Shown here: piece by piece, positions 21,732-32,739 of the stretch
Layout: the number at the start of each line of letters is the position of its first letter
How positions within the stretch are numbered: position 1 is the stretch's first letter
Assembly (NCBI GenBank): GCA_019054805.1
Contig: JAHQIY010000027.1
Span: 744,001-808,000, forward strand
From: Brachionus manjavacas
Lineage: Eukaryota > Rotifera > Eurotatoria > Ploima > Brachionidae
DNA: 64,000 nt
Direction: 5' to 3'
Notes under the pieces: model-generated
Told to the model about the DNA's origin: nothing
The model's database searches: none
Seen by the model: the letters and a program-made list of their open reading frames with translations, nothing else
Position numbers and translations under genes: made by a program

Positions 21732-22010
21732 CAGTGCTGCTATGAATTCACCATATTTTACGTAAATTGCAGTAATCTATAGAAAGGTTTAATTTCCCAT
21801 TATTAAAGTGAAACAAGTGAAAAAAAAAATGCAAAATTTTACGATAAAATCGAATTTTCATGAAAAAATTTTTTTTCCAATTTCTTGAACACTAAAAAAT
21901 ATTAAAATTTGATTGAGTTCTTTGACCGAAATTAAGGTAAATTTAAGTAAATTTTTGTAAAAAATAAACAATATGGGGAAAATGGATTTTTTGTTCTAAA
22001 ATTAAGTTTT
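21732..22010. repeat. Solo arm of the CAGTGCTGC inverted-repeat transposon
   Basis: CAGTGCTGCTATGAATTCAC followed by CATATTTTACG and the same order of short blocks as 54849-55150 (TTTTCATGAAAAAATT, then AATTTAAGTAAATTTTTGTAAA). It is a diverged single arm without its partner. Confidence 0.6.
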
Positions 22011-22380
22011 TTTTACATTTTTTGGAAATAATAATTTAACTCTTATTTTTATAATATCAAAAATAGTAAAAAATTTCCAAATTTGTTTATTTATTAATAA
22101 AAAATTAGAAAAATGTAACAATAAAATTAAACGATTAGTAAAATGATAAAAATTAGTGTTGGTAATCAGCTCAAATCGATTGATAAAATTCATATTCAAT
22201 TAAAAATTTATGATTTATTAATAGATAATTTTTTTTTTTTTTTTCATATTTTTATGCTTTTTATTATGCACAAATTAAAAATTATTATTTTAATTGAAAT
22301 TAATTTAACAAAAAAATATATTTTTCTTTTATGTTTCTAATTTGTTTCATTATTCTTGTCTTACATTTTAATTATACATT
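22011..22380. other. AT-rich spacer
   Basis: Very AT-rich, with open frames on both strands explained by base composition. No supported feature. Confidence 0.3.
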
Positions 22381-22430
22381 TTTTTATTTTAATACACCGC
22401 CAGAATTGGCGCTAAATGAAATAAATAGAT
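22381..22430 (+). mobile_element. LINE-like 3' tail with hairpin CGCCAGAATTGGCG
   Basis: The hairpin at 22398-22411 (stem CGCCA/TGGCG) is followed by AAATGAAATAAATAGATAAAA. The layout equals the 3' ends of LINE families A and B with a different stem sequence. No coding part was found upstream. Confidence 0.5.
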
Positions 22431-22675
22431 AAAATTCAAAAATCGACTATTTTTTTTAGTCGACAATTCAGTCGACTTTTAAAAATCAAGGAAAAAATCT
22501 ATAGAAAGAATTGGACAACATCTAGAAAATATATCAGAAAACATTAAGTAATTTTGACAGATTTTCTGAAGTATCAATTCACTTTAGTAGATTAAATCAT
22601 TAAGAAGATCATTTAAATTTTTTTTTATAAAAAAATAGTAATTTTTGATCATTTGTAATGACTGTTATTTTTTCA

Positions 22676-23410
22676 TTGTATCTAATTCTTTTTTTATTGT
22701 ATCTAAATATAGTGAATAAATATTTTTTTAGTATCTAATTATTTTATCTAAGTATCTAAAAAAAATTTTGTTGTATCTATTACAAAAAGGAAGAAAAATT
22801 AAGAAAAAGTAAAAAATTAATCTTTTTTTGTTCTTTTGTTTTGAGGTTGATCTTGAATTGATTTCGGCTTGTTTTTTGATCCAGTGGGTTTTCCTCTTTT
22901 CTTTTTGGAATCTCAGACTGAGCTGAATTTTCATTAAAATTTTTTTCAACTTCAATTTCATTTTGAATTTCCATTTCTGCTTCTTGAGCCTCAATTTCTT
23001 CCATCACATCAACTTGACTCAAAATTGAATTTACAAGAGCCTCTGGTAATTTCTTTTGATTTCGCACGCAATCTCTTACTTGTAACTCGGTTGGTTAAAT
23101 CATTAAAGCTTTTTTTGTTGTTACTGGTTCACCGCGTTTCCTATTTTCACCCAAAGGAACATCTTTTGCGTTTCTATGCCTTTCCAATCCTCGATAACGA
23201 CAAGCAAGAACCAAAATGTGTTTGAAAATATTATTTGTTCTCCAATATGGGCATGTGCATTCACTTTGAGACCATTCTAAATGAATAGTAGTCATCCAGA
23301 TTTTGCGAGCTTGATTATATTTGTCAATTAGATATTAAATTGAATTATTTTTTGATACTGTAAAAAAATATCAGATACTAATTAAGATTTTATTAGATAC
23401 ATAAATAAAA
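22676..23410 (-). pseudogene. MULE-like transposase remnant with SWIM zinc finger
   Basis: Minus frame 23295-23095 contains HLEWSQSECTCPYWRTNNIF followed by KHIL, a SWIM-type CxC...xH zinc-binding pattern as found after the catalytic core of MULE transposases. Next comes KRGEPVTTKKALMI, probably a mutated RGRP AT-hook. After a TAA the frame resumes (ELQVRDCVRNQKKLPEALVN, 23090 onward) into an acidic/Asn-rich C terminus ending about 22800. GTATCTA motifs cluster on the left (22676-22780) and their inverse TAGATAC on the right (23360-23400), possible terminal repeats. The catalytic DDE part is missing. Confidence 0.6.
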
Positions 23411-23579
23411 AAAAATAGATAGCTTTGAAAATATAAGCCATTTGTAATTATGCATTTCGAGATAAATTAGTAGCTTTATATTAAAAAGTCAATGTTATTT
23501 TTTAAAAAAATGGGCATATCAATTTTGAAATAAATTATTTAGAAATAAAAATTTTATAATATGAAACTTTTTTGTAAAT

Positions 23580-24000
23580 TGTTATTATTATTATTATTAT
23601 AGTTCCGGTAATACCCTGGCAGTTTGGAGTGGATCTTAGTCCTTCCTTTCAACCAAATGATGATGATGATGTTTTATGTTTATATTGACTTGGTCACTAG
23701 GGAACTGCGAGTCTATGATCAATTTGCACCCTAACATGTCAATTAGATTCTTTCCAGATGAAAACTCTATAAATCCTTCTTTTTCATTTTGAAGATATTC
23801 CTCATGATCATAAAAGAGACTATTATTGTCAACGTTTTCAAAGAATTTCGTACTACTCATTTCTTTATTAGTTCCAATTATGCCAAATAAAGTTTGTCTT
23901 GCATTTGCTTTAGACAGTGAACCTTCTTGTGTGTTGCAGACAGTGAACGGACGGTCTATAAAACCGTCCCAGTTTTGGCGGGCGGGCATTTGCCCGTTTA
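23580..24000 (-). pseudogene. Minus-strand ORF of unknown mobile element with (TAA)n tail
   Basis: The frame at 23989-23636 (MPARQNWDGFIDRPFTVCNT, then KANARQTLFGIIGTNKEMSS) is fairly balanced in composition. A run of five His near the end comes from a CATCAT microsatellite. The stretch after it (CTGCCAGGGTATTACCGG) ends in (TAA)n at about 23582-23600, as in the CR1-like 3' ends here. A non-LTR element is likely, but no RT or endonuclease motif is present. Confidence 0.35.
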
Positions 24001-24009
24001 GTAACGTTT

Positions 24010-24560
24010 AAATTTAAATAAAATAAATTTTTAAATAATATTCTAAAAACCTTAATTCTAGTGACTTTGACTTTAACCAGGCCGCTAAAGAACTACCTGG
24101 GACGGCAAAAATTCAAATTATAAATTTGACTTAAAATAAAAAATAATAATCAAGTCCGGTTTTTAAAAATATTTAAAAATTTATTTTTAAAGAAAAATGG
24201 CTAGCAAATAACTTCAATCACATTGAGATCGTGAATTAATAATACTTTTTCCTTAAATTGGGAGATTTTTAACTGAAGAAAACATTTTTTAAATGAACAA
24301 AAATCAAAAAAAAAACTCACAAATTGTGAATTTAATTTAAGATTTTTCGTCAAGTTTCATTTTTTGACTTTGAGTACTGAATTAATCAAAAGATTTTGAA
24401 AATTAATTATTTTGTTTAAGATGAGGCGTTTAACTCAACTAAATTGTCTTTTAACTTATACATTCAGTTGTTAAGGTTCACATTTTTGAAAGTAGTAAAA
24501 CAATTGTTCATTTTAATTTAGAAAAAATTCAAAGAAGCAATTACAAAACTGAGATTTAAA
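24010..24560. other. AT-rich spacer
   Basis: No gene seen. A GC-richer patch near 24075-24112 (GGCCGCTAAAGAACTACCTGG) is the only departure from background. Confidence 0.3.
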
Positions 24561-24565
24561 TGCGC

Positions 24566-25020
24566 CATAACTCTGCCGTAAGCCGGTCCCAAGCCCAGGA
24601 TGAGAAAAGAGGAGGGTGGTGGCAGCCACACAATGTGGTCTTCTACGAGTCCGAAGAAGAGCTGTATTACGGGTACATAGATCTACGGGTCTTTGTCCTA
24701 GTCTTGTCGTATGAGGGTGCCGCTGGCTTCGACCATCACCCAGTATAGAATCTTAACAGAGCAAGAACTTGTTTTACAGCTGACCCTCTTTGGATAGCCG
24801 TAACTTTGGAAGCGTTAAAGTTAAGGCATTCTCTCTTAAAGAGATTGTCGCTTGGTTTGTGGTTCCAAGCTAGTCTAAATAGTTGTCGAGTTCGCAGCCT
24901 TTAAGTGCTCGGATGAGTGGCGCTGTTTATGATGAACGTCCCACGTGCTTCTTAGGGGAAGACGCCGTCATAACTATGCCGTTTGCCGGTCCCAAGCCCG
25001 GATGAAAAAATAGGAGGGTG
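24566..25020 (+). repeat. GC-rich island bounded by two ~53-bp direct repeats
   Basis: CATAACTCTGCCGTAAGCCG.. at 24566-24618 and CATAACTATGCCGTTTGCCG.. at 24969-25020 share GGTCCCAAGCCC and AGGAGGGTG, 403 bp apart. The interior is near 50% G+C in a ~25% background. The block GCCGGTCCCAAGCCCGGATG resembles untranslated regions of site-specific LINEs (R2/R4-type) as I recall them. The frame at 24560-24748 is not convincing as a protein. Confidence 0.5.
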
Positions 25021-25559
25021 ACTTATCTTTTTTTTTTGTTTACATGAAATACATTCTCCAAAGACAAATTCCAATATGGACTTAAAATAGGGATGCGCGT
25101 CCAATATTTGGTAGTTTGACTAATATTCTATTTATTCTTTTCAAACAAATCAAAAGGGAAGATATTGTAACGAAAAAAATAATAAGTAAAAAACATATTG
25201 TCTTAAGAATTGATGTCTAATTGTAATCAAGTTTAGATTAATTTATTTTAAGCTAAAAATAGGAGTATTGAAAACTGAAATTGATTAAATTTTGTTGAAT
25301 TTACTTTTTCAAAGGACAAATTTCTATTTAAACTTCAAATAAACAAGCGAGTTAGATATTTTATTTCTACAAAAAACATTAACAATATCAAAGAGAAAAA
25401 TTTAAAAGGAAAAATTACTGCTAAAACAATTATGCGATTTTATCAATTTTAGGGTATAATCGCAATGTTTGAAAGGAATTATTTTTATTAATTAAAGAAA
25501 AATTAAAATTATTAAAAAATTTTTATCATTAAAAATATTTATTACTACACTGTAAGCGA
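25021..25559. other. AT-rich spacer
   Basis: No supported feature. Confidence 0.3.
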
Positions 25560-25830
25560 ATGAGGTACAGAACAATTTCTGAAGATCAAAAAAAGTTCAA
25601 AGATTTGAAAAGTTATGCACATGGGAAACTTACCAGTGTTTGCCAAGGACACATTTTTCAAGTCACTGCAGTAAAGTCAATTTTTTTGGTAACGATAATG
25701 ATTAATAGCTCAAATTCAAGAGCTCAAAATGTTCTATATGATACAATTTACATGAGTTCAAAAAGTAAAAATGACAAGAAATTAGGCGACTTCGTAAAAG
25801 AGCAAAAAAAGTCAAGAGCTTAAAAAGGAA
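25560..25830 (-). repeat. Inverted distant copy of the satellite-like unit
   Basis: Reverse complement matches the monomer defined at 18310-18730: AGTCGCCTAATTTCTTGTC, GCTCTTGAATTTGAGCTATT and GTTTCCCATGTGCATAACTTTT in the same order. It abuts the coiled-coil exon below. Confidence 0.7.
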
Positions 25831-26308
25831 AAACAATAATCTAAAAATTTATTTTTTAGATTATCGGAATTTTGACTTCGCATTTCAAGAACTTCAGTAT
25901 TTTTGTCCATTGTTTTCAAATTATTTATTGTTTCTTCAAGGACTCCTTTTTCTCTCTGCAGTTTACATAGATCATCTTCTTGTTCGGTACACTTTTCCTC
26001 CAGTAGGTTGCACTTGACCTCCAACTGGTTTATTCTGGTCCCATATTGCAGCTTTTCGCTTGGACTGCTGCTTCCCGACTTGGACATCAGCTCTTGTAGA
26101 CTTTGTTGCAGCTGTGAGCATGTTTTTGTCAGCGTTTGGTTCAATTGCTGTTGTTCTTTTAGCTTGGTGTCTTGTTCTCGGATCAACTGTTTGTATTGAT
26201 TGACAATTAGTGCGTTCTGGTGGTCCGAAGACACTCTACTGTCCGAAGAAGCATTTGAATTTCTTCTCTCCTCGTGTTTTTTGTTTCTTAGCAAGTTTAT
26301 AATCAATG
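25812..26308 (-). pseudogene. p115/USO1-like coiled-coil exon (partial gene)
   Basis: p115/USO1 tethers COPI/COPII vesicles to the Golgi; its C-terminal half is a coiled coil following an armadillo domain. After an acceptor (TTTTTTCAAG) the frame is open from 26308: NLLRNKKHEERRNSNASSDS, then NQYKQLIREQDTKLKEQQQL, which I recognise as the start of the p115 coiled coil, then heptad-rich ELMSKSG...LEVKCNLLEEKCTEQ. It runs into the satellite-like repeat, where the coding signal ends near 25860. No armadillo exons were found to the right. A possible short exon with a GTGAGC donor lies at about 26468-26500 but the phase does not fit. Either a gene fragment or an exon of a TE-disrupted gene. Confidence 0.5.
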
Positions 26309-26579
26309 CTTGAAAAAAATATTTATTTGTTTATTCAGACAGGTCATAAATGTATCTTTTTTACAGATTTTAATATTTTTCTAATTCTAAATTTACGTAA
26401 ATTTTCGTAAAATCAAAAAAAAAAAGCAAAAAAAAAATATTTTTAAGCTCACTTAGATAATGGTTCCAAGCAGACAGTCGTCATTACCTTAGACAATTTA
26501 AAAACATATAAAATTTTACTTATTTTACATTTTTTGTGTTGAATTTTTTACTTTTTTTTTAAACTGTTAAAAATATTAA

Positions 26580-27100
26580 ATGTAGTAGGAGTAGTAGTAG
26601 TAGTAGTAGTATTGAAAGCTGTGACACAGGCGAACCTGTGTGAACGTAGTTTATAAGGCTACATTATATCAGCTAAATCCTTATCTGCTAAGCCAATTTC
26701 TAAACCCGATATACCGATCTCCTAAGACTTCCCGACGCCATGTGCGCATCAAGTTCCGACTTGAAACCGTTTACTGTAACCGCATTTACTACATAGGATG
26801 GAAGTAAATTCCAGGTCAGTGTACCCCAACCTCTTTAACCTTTCCCCATATTCCAGTCCTTTTAGCTCCACCACCATTTCTGTAGCTCTCCTCTGAACTC
26901 CCTCTATCTTCCTTATCTCCCTTTTATTCAACGTGTTCCACACCGATGATGCAAACCCTAAATGTGGCCTCACAAAAGTAGGATATAAACTCTTAAAAAG
27001 ATTTATGTTAAAATATCTAAACGTCTTTCTAATTCTACCTAACACCCAACTCGCCTTATTAACCGCTGCCTCCACCTGTGCCTAACACTTTCCATCGGCC
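26580..27100 (-). pseudogene. CR1-like LINE 3' fragment with (TAC)n tail
   Basis: Minus frame 27075-26749 reads NKASWVLGRIRKTFRYFNIN, then LYPTFVRPHLGFASSVWN, KIEGVQRRATEMV and EYGERLKRLGYTDLE. The end of the element is the (TAC)n-type repeat seen on the plus strand as GTAGTAGTAG at 26585-26610. It is a different family from the copy at 14357. Confidence 0.8.
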
Positions 27101-27590
27101 GTGACCATAATTCCCAAATCTTTCTCCACTTTCGTTGTTGTTCAGGTGGTTTTTTTTTTTTTAGAAAAAAGCTAAAAAAAATAAAACCAAAACAAATTAA
27201 TTAAATCATCAATCATTGATCACTAAATCATTTAATTAATTTAATCTCTCTTTTGTTCACTTCCTGTTTAAAACGAAAATTAAAGTCTGAGAAAAAAAAA
27301 TTTAGCTACCCTGGATTTAAATAACGCAAAATTTCACGCAAAAAAACGCATCTACAATATCATGCATAAACGCGTAATAAATTAAAAAAAAGTTATGATT
27401 TAATTGAATTAGTGTTTTTTCATCTTTTTTATTTATACTATTTTATTTTTTGTGTTCTTTTTCTTTCAGTTTATATGTTTTAAACTGAATAAGTTAATTG
27501 TTTAGTGATTGTTTTATTTGTTTACTTTTTTAGGAATTACATTGGACTCAAAACTTACATTTAGTTAAATTAGTAAAGATTTTTTACTGT
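27101..27590. repeat. Spacer containing a relative of the 57-59 kb inverted-repeat arm
   Basis: AAACAAATTAATTAAATCATCAATCATTGATC followed by TCTCTCTTTTGTTCACTTCCTGTTTA at about 27190-27270 is also present at 57718-57790 and, diverged, at 58805-58880. Otherwise AT-rich. Confidence 0.55.
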
Positions 27591-27711
27591 ATTTGTGGAT
27601 AGATATTATTTATGCTCTTTCTTTTATAATTTTATCATATTGGTTTAACCTTAGTCCAGGATCAAGTGTTACCCCTAGAAATTTCGGGTTTTTTATTTCA
27701 GCCAAATTTAT

Positions 27712-29049
27712 TTTATTTATTTATTTGTATATCTGTATCGAGCTAAGGCTCCTTCAGATTAAAAAAATAAAAAAATAAAAATAAAAATAAAATAAAATAA
27801 GTTAAAATAGAAGAAAATTAAAATTAGAAATATTGATATAGATAATAACAGGATACATATTTTTAAATGTCTGATTTTTCAGGGAAAAAAGAAGAAATAG
27901 TAAGGTAGCAATTACACAATGGAGTCGGGTATTCGATATTTCTTGATTCGAAACCCGCTTTGTATTCATCCACCAGTGTGACAACCAATGGAATAGAATG
28001 ACTTAGGCCTGTCCCAACATATCTCTCACTCAACTCAAAAAATCGATTTGAGACAGTAAGTAATTTAAGTTTATTAAAAGCTTCATGATGCACGATGTTG
28101 GAGGGAGTATCATATTTCAACTTCAAAATAGATCGAACCGCTGAATTTTGAATTACTTGTATTTTTTTTATGCTAGTTTCTGAGAATGAATTTAAACAAG
28201 GAAAAGAATAATCCAAGATTGATCCTATCAAGGATTTGTAAAGATTACCTAATGTTTTTGGTTTTAGACCCCATTTCCTAGTTGAAAGATATTTTATTAT
28301 ATTAAGTCTTGAACTACAGCGCTCTTTCATTTCATCCACCATTGGACCAAATGTAAGTTTGAGTCTAACGTGATACAGTCAAAACTCTTTAATCCGAAGT
28401 TCGATATCCCGAAGAATTCGCAAATCCGAAGAAAAATTAGGAAATAAAAGCTGTTACATGTAAAATACATGTTATTTTCACTCTTTAATCCGAAGATTCG
28501 AAATTCTCTAATCCGAAGAAAATTTAGAAAAAATGTTGAGTTGAAACTGCTAAAATTTATATAATTTTGTTGTTTCAGTGTTAAAAAATCATTTCGAAAA
28601 TTACTTACGTTATTTTCAATTATAAAAAAAGTAAAAAAACAAGTGTTTATTTAATAAGTCAAAAGTTCAGAAAAAAAATGTCACCTACTCCGCCAAGGAA
28701 AAGAGTTGAATTAGATTATGATCAAAAAAGAGATTTTTTTTCGTATAAATAAAGTTTAAATTTTCTTAATCCGAAGTTTTTCTACTTTTTACCATTATTC
28801 GGATTACCGCATATCCGAAATTTCGCTATTCCGAAGAAAATTTCAGAAATATTTAATGTTCGGATTATCGAGGGATGACTGTACCCAGAAATTTCACTTT
28901 TTCCTCGTTATTTAAGTTGCTGTCATTAATTTTAAGGTTAAGATTTATTTTAACTTTAGTTAATTTCTCAAAGATCATGTAACATGACTTTTCAGTAGAA
29001 ATTTTCATTTTCCATTTGAAAAGCCATCTTTCAACTTCTTTTAAGTAAG
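27712..29049 (-). mobile_element. LINE family A copy, 5' truncated, interrupted by a MITE
   Basis: The 3' hairpin at 27733-27757 (CTGTATCGAGCTAAGGCTCC, minus) is followed upstream by the RT C-terminal frame 28342-27863 (MVDEMKERCSSRLNIIKYLS, then TRKWGLKPKTLGNLYKSLIG, ending FPEKSDI). A pogo-like MITE at 28376-28881 splits the element inside VKFLG/TLDSKLTFGP. The copy is cut at about 29050, where repeat R1 begins. Confidence 0.85.
28376..28881 (+). mobile_element. 506-bp pogo-like MITE with TA target duplication
   Basis: The ends are CAGTCAAAACTCTTTAATCC and, inverted, CAGTCATCCCTCGATAATCC, flanked by TA at 28374-28375 and 28882-28883. Removing the element restores the LINE frame. Inside, an ATG at 28678 starts MSPTPPRKRVELDYDQKRDF, the beginning of a pogo/CENP-B type transposase, which stops after 24 codons. 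So it is an internal-deletion derivative of an autonomous transposon. Confidence 0.88.
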
Positions 29050-29364
29050 TTTCGCGCGGAGCAAAACTACAGCACTATCTGAATTTCGGCAAACCGACTT
29101 TAAAATATTAATCTGCATACTTGAAAACCTAAAAAACCGTTTTCGAAAAAAAAAGATCGAAAAAAAAACAAAAGTTAGTTACCTTTGAGCTAAAATATCT
29201 CATGTTCTAATAGACATAACCTTATTAAAATATATATATTCTGAAAGCAAATAGTCTCATCAACAAAATGGTATATTAATTTAATCTATTATTTCACCAA
29301 TTGATCGATATTTTGGCAAAAAATGGTATTTTTTCACTATTTTTGTATCTAGTCCGCGGTTTAC
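29050..29364 (+). repeat. Dispersed repeat R1, copy 1
   Basis: From TTCGCGCGGAGCAAAACTAC to TATCTAGTCCGCGGTTTA. It is repeated in the same orientation at 44394-44746 with small differences. Short CGCGGA/TCCGCG inverted ends are visible. No coding content. Confidence 0.75.
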
Positions 29365-29394
29365 CCCCCGACCCCTACTTTTTTATTCAGATTC

Positions 29395-30060
29395 TGAAAC
29401 TATTTATTTACTATTTACTATTTATTTGTTTTCTGTACCGAGCTAGGGCTCATTCAGAATAAATTAAAAAAATCAAAATAAAAAATAAAATTAAAGTTAA
29501 TAAAATGAGATAAAAAAAATCAAAATAAAGTAAATAAGCTAAAAAAAAAATGAAAGTTAAGAAGACATAGATTGTTACATGTGGCACATGTTTACATAGT
29601 TCAGGTTTCAGGAAAAAAGGAGGAAATAGTAAAGTAGCAATTACACAATCGAGTTGAGTATTCAATATATCTCGACTAGAAACCTTTTTTGTATTCCTCC
29701 AAAAGTCTGAAAACCAATGGATTAGAATGACTCAGTCCTGTCCCAACATATCTCTCACTCAACTCAAGAAGTCGATTTGAGACTATAAGTAAATTAATTT
29801 AAAAGCCTCATGATGCATGATGTTGGAGGGAGTATCATATTTTAACTTAAAGATAGATCTTACTGCTGAATTCTGAATTGCTTGTAGTTTTTTGATATAA
29901 TTTTCTGAAGATGAATTCGAGCAAGGAAAAGAATAGTCTAAAATTGTTCCGACTAAAGATTTAAATAAATTACCAAGTGTGTTTTGAGTAAGACCCCATT
30001 TTTTATTTGACAATATCTAATCAATATTTAGCCTTTTTTTGCAGCGTTCTACTAATATAT
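29395..30060 (-). mobile_element. LINE family A copy, 5' truncated
   Basis: Hairpin at 29433-29457, 3' UTR, then the RT C-terminal frame, in pieces (30013-29783 reads NKKWGLTQNTLGNLFKSLVG). A block between about 30000 and 30045 is deleted relative to the intact copy. Confidence 0.85.
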
Positions 30061-30084
30061 TAAAATTTAATTTATTTGGAAAAA

Positions 30085-31290
30085 GTATTATTTATTTTTT
30101 TATTTATTTATTTGTATATCTGTATCGAGCTAAGGCTCCTTCAGATTAAAAAAATAAAAAAATAAAAATAAAAATAAAATAAAATAAGTTAAAGTAGAAG
30201 AAAATTAAAATTAGATATATTGATATTGAGAAAAACAGGATACATATTTTTAAATGTCTGATTTTTCAGGGAAAAAAGAAGAAATAGTAAGGTAGCAATT
30301 ACACAATGGAGTTGGGTATTCAATATATCGTGATTCGAAACCTTCTTTGTATTCCTCCACCAGTCTTACAACCAATGGAATAGAATGACTTAGGCCTGTC
30401 CCAACATATCTCTTACTCAACTCAAAAAGTCGATTTGAGACTGCTAGTAGTTTAAGTTTATTATATGCCTCATGATGTTGGAGGGAGTATCATATTTTAG
30501 TTTCAAGATGGATCTAACTGCTGAATTTTGAATCACTTGTATTTTTTTAATGTTGGTTTCTGTGAGTTAATTCAAACAAGGAAAAGAATAATCGAGAATT
30601 GATCCTATTAAGGATTTGTATAGATCCCCTAATGTTTTGGGTTTAAGCCCCCAATTTTTTTTCGATAGATATCTAATAATATTTAGTCCTGAGTTACAGC
30701 GCTCTTTTATCTCATCCACCATTTAACTAAATGTAAGTTTTGAGTCTAATGTAATTCCTAAGAACTTAATTTTTTCTTTTAGATTTAAACTGTTTTCATA
30801 TAATTTTAGGTCAAGATTAGTTTTTTTTCTAGAGTTTTTTTCAAAGATCAAGTAACATGACTTTTCGGTAGAAATTTTCATTTTCCATTCGAAAAGAGAT
30901 TTTTCAATTTCTTTTTAGTACTTATTAATTAAATTAAACTATCGAGATTTCCTTTCTTTTTAAAAATAAAAAAGGTAGCTTAGTCATCTGCAAAAAGAAG
31001 ATAGTATTGGCTAATGGTCTTATTTCTTTTAAGTATGTCATTAATGAAAATGCTGATAAGAAGCGGACTAATTACTGATCCTTGTGTAACCTCTGCTTTA
31101 ATTAAGTATTGGTCACTCAAATGTCCGTTTACTTTTACTATAAAAGATCTGGAATCGAGAAATGATCTGATCCAGTAAATAAGATAAGGAGGAAGATTAG
31201 TTTTAATTAGCTAATAAATTAGTTCATCATGCCAAAGTCTATCGAAGGCTTAAGAAACGTCCAGAGCAAGCTTCACCCAAAAATGTGGAA
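30085..31290 (-). mobile_element. LINE family A copy, 3' half (RT core to tail)
   Basis: Hairpin at 30120-30144, then decayed RT running up to the FDxSKAFDRLWH box at about 31230-31270, including the GSVISPLL and FADD regions. Many stops and shifts. It ends at the hAT element's left repeat. The minus fragment at 39180-40560 carries the preceding part of ORF2 up to the same box, so the two may be halves of one copy. Confidence 0.8.
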
Positions 31291-31639
31291 GTAGTTGTAG
31301 GTGTAGGTGTAGACTACACCTACGCCTACACCTTTACAACGATACACTTAATTTTAAAATATAATTCTTTTTAACACCTAATTTCTTACCTAAATTAGAT
31401 ACTTAAAGATTTTTAATATTCAAATCTTAAAACTCTTTAAATTATAAAGAATTTTTTTAGTTTTCCCTATTTTTAGATTAATTAAATGCTAAGTGCTAAT
31501 AATAATTATTCAACAAACTTTTATTCTCAAGCAATTAATTTCAAATTTAAAAAAAAAAATTATTTGAATGCTTCTTTGCGTTAATATAATTTATCTAAAA
31601 TAATTAAATTAGCTGTTTTGTTACGAATCTTCTTAAAAT

Positions 31640-31862
31640 TAGGGGCAAAGAAAAATTTTTGTTCAATTTTCTATTTGCTCTTTTTGCTAAAAAAAAATTC
31701 AAATGGGCAATTTATTGCATTACATATTTGCAATTTTTTTTAATTGAAATTTATAAAAAGTTTAAAAGTATAAAGACTTTTTAAATTGCAATGCAATGAA
31801 ATTAAGCATTTGAATTTTTTTAGCAAAAAGAGCAAACTGAAAATTGAACAAAAACTTTGCCA
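31640..31862. repeat. Fold-back with ~75-bp arms
   Basis: GGCAAAGAAAAATTTTTGTTCAATTTTC..TTTGCTCTTTTTGCTAAAA (31640-31715) is inverted at 31780-31862. It lies in the left part of the hAT element, just upstream of its N-terminal frame. Confidence 0.75.
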
Positions 31863-32388
31863 AATAAGAAGTAGTTTAATTTTATTAAAAATGGAAAACA
31901 GAATAATTACTCGGTCTCAAAGCAGTAAAAATCATTTCCAAGACAATCAGTTAAGTGTTTCAACATCAAGATCTCGTGAAGAAAATGTTAACAAAACTAT
32001 AAATGATAAATCAGACGATGATTCGAGTGTTTTATATAGTTTACCAAAAAAGGTTAAACTTTTAAATAAAAGTTCTATTTTTGATCTAAATCATCAAACT
32101 TCTAATAGAGTAAAAAAAGTGAATCTTAAAAAATTAAATTCATCATCTTCCATTTTGTTTAAAATCTACTTAACTCAACTATTTATAAGGTTTTCGAGTT
32201 ATTAAATCAAAATCCAGAATCAACTGATTCAATAGATCAAAGTCTTCATTCATTGTTTCAAAATTTATCCATGAATGACGATTACCAAGCTTTAGAAGAA
32301 AATGAATTTGAAAACGTTCCTCGAAATCAATCAGTCTCAATAATGGTGGAGAAGAAGAAGGATATAATAAAGAACAAGAAGATAAAAT

Positions 32389-32565
32389 TGATTCAAGTGA
32401 TGAAGAAGATGTAGCTTCTGATGGTGAAGTATTTGATGCTCATGAAGAAGAAGAAAGAATACTGATTCAAGTGATGAAGAAGATGTAGCTTCTGATGGTG
32501 AAGTATTTGATGCTCATGTAGAAAAAGAAAAAACACTGATTCAAGTGATGAAGAAGAAAATGAAG
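32389..32565 (+). repeat. 74-bp tandem repeat in the acidic region of the hAT protein
   Basis: GATTCAAGTGATGAAGAAGA recurs at 32389, 32463 and 32537, with the block GTAGCTTCTGATGGTGAAGT between. The coded unit is SSDEEDVASDGEVFDAH. A period of 74 rather than 75 shifts the frame at each copy, so the present array is not translated as one frame. Confidence 0.8.
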
Positions 32566-32739
32566 AAAAGATAAGACATCTGTTAGACGATGCGTCACAT
32601 TGAATATTTAACCCAAAGATATTTTATTTATTTGATATTTGATAAAAATAAATTCAAAATTGTCGTTTGGCTTAGCAAGTTTGAAAAATCAAATTTAATT
32701 AATAGCGTCATCACGTGTTAAAAAACCGTTGAAAGTTGT

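Noticed and set aside
23650..23670. Run of five His codons before LVERKD that could look like a cloning tag
   Set aside because: It is encoded by a short CAT/ATG microsatellite inside a mobile-element-like frame; no vector sequence surrounds it.
24560..24748. 62-aa plus frame with a Trp/Tyr-rich composition
   Set aside because: Lies in a GC-rich repeated block likely untranslated; high GC alone makes stops rare.
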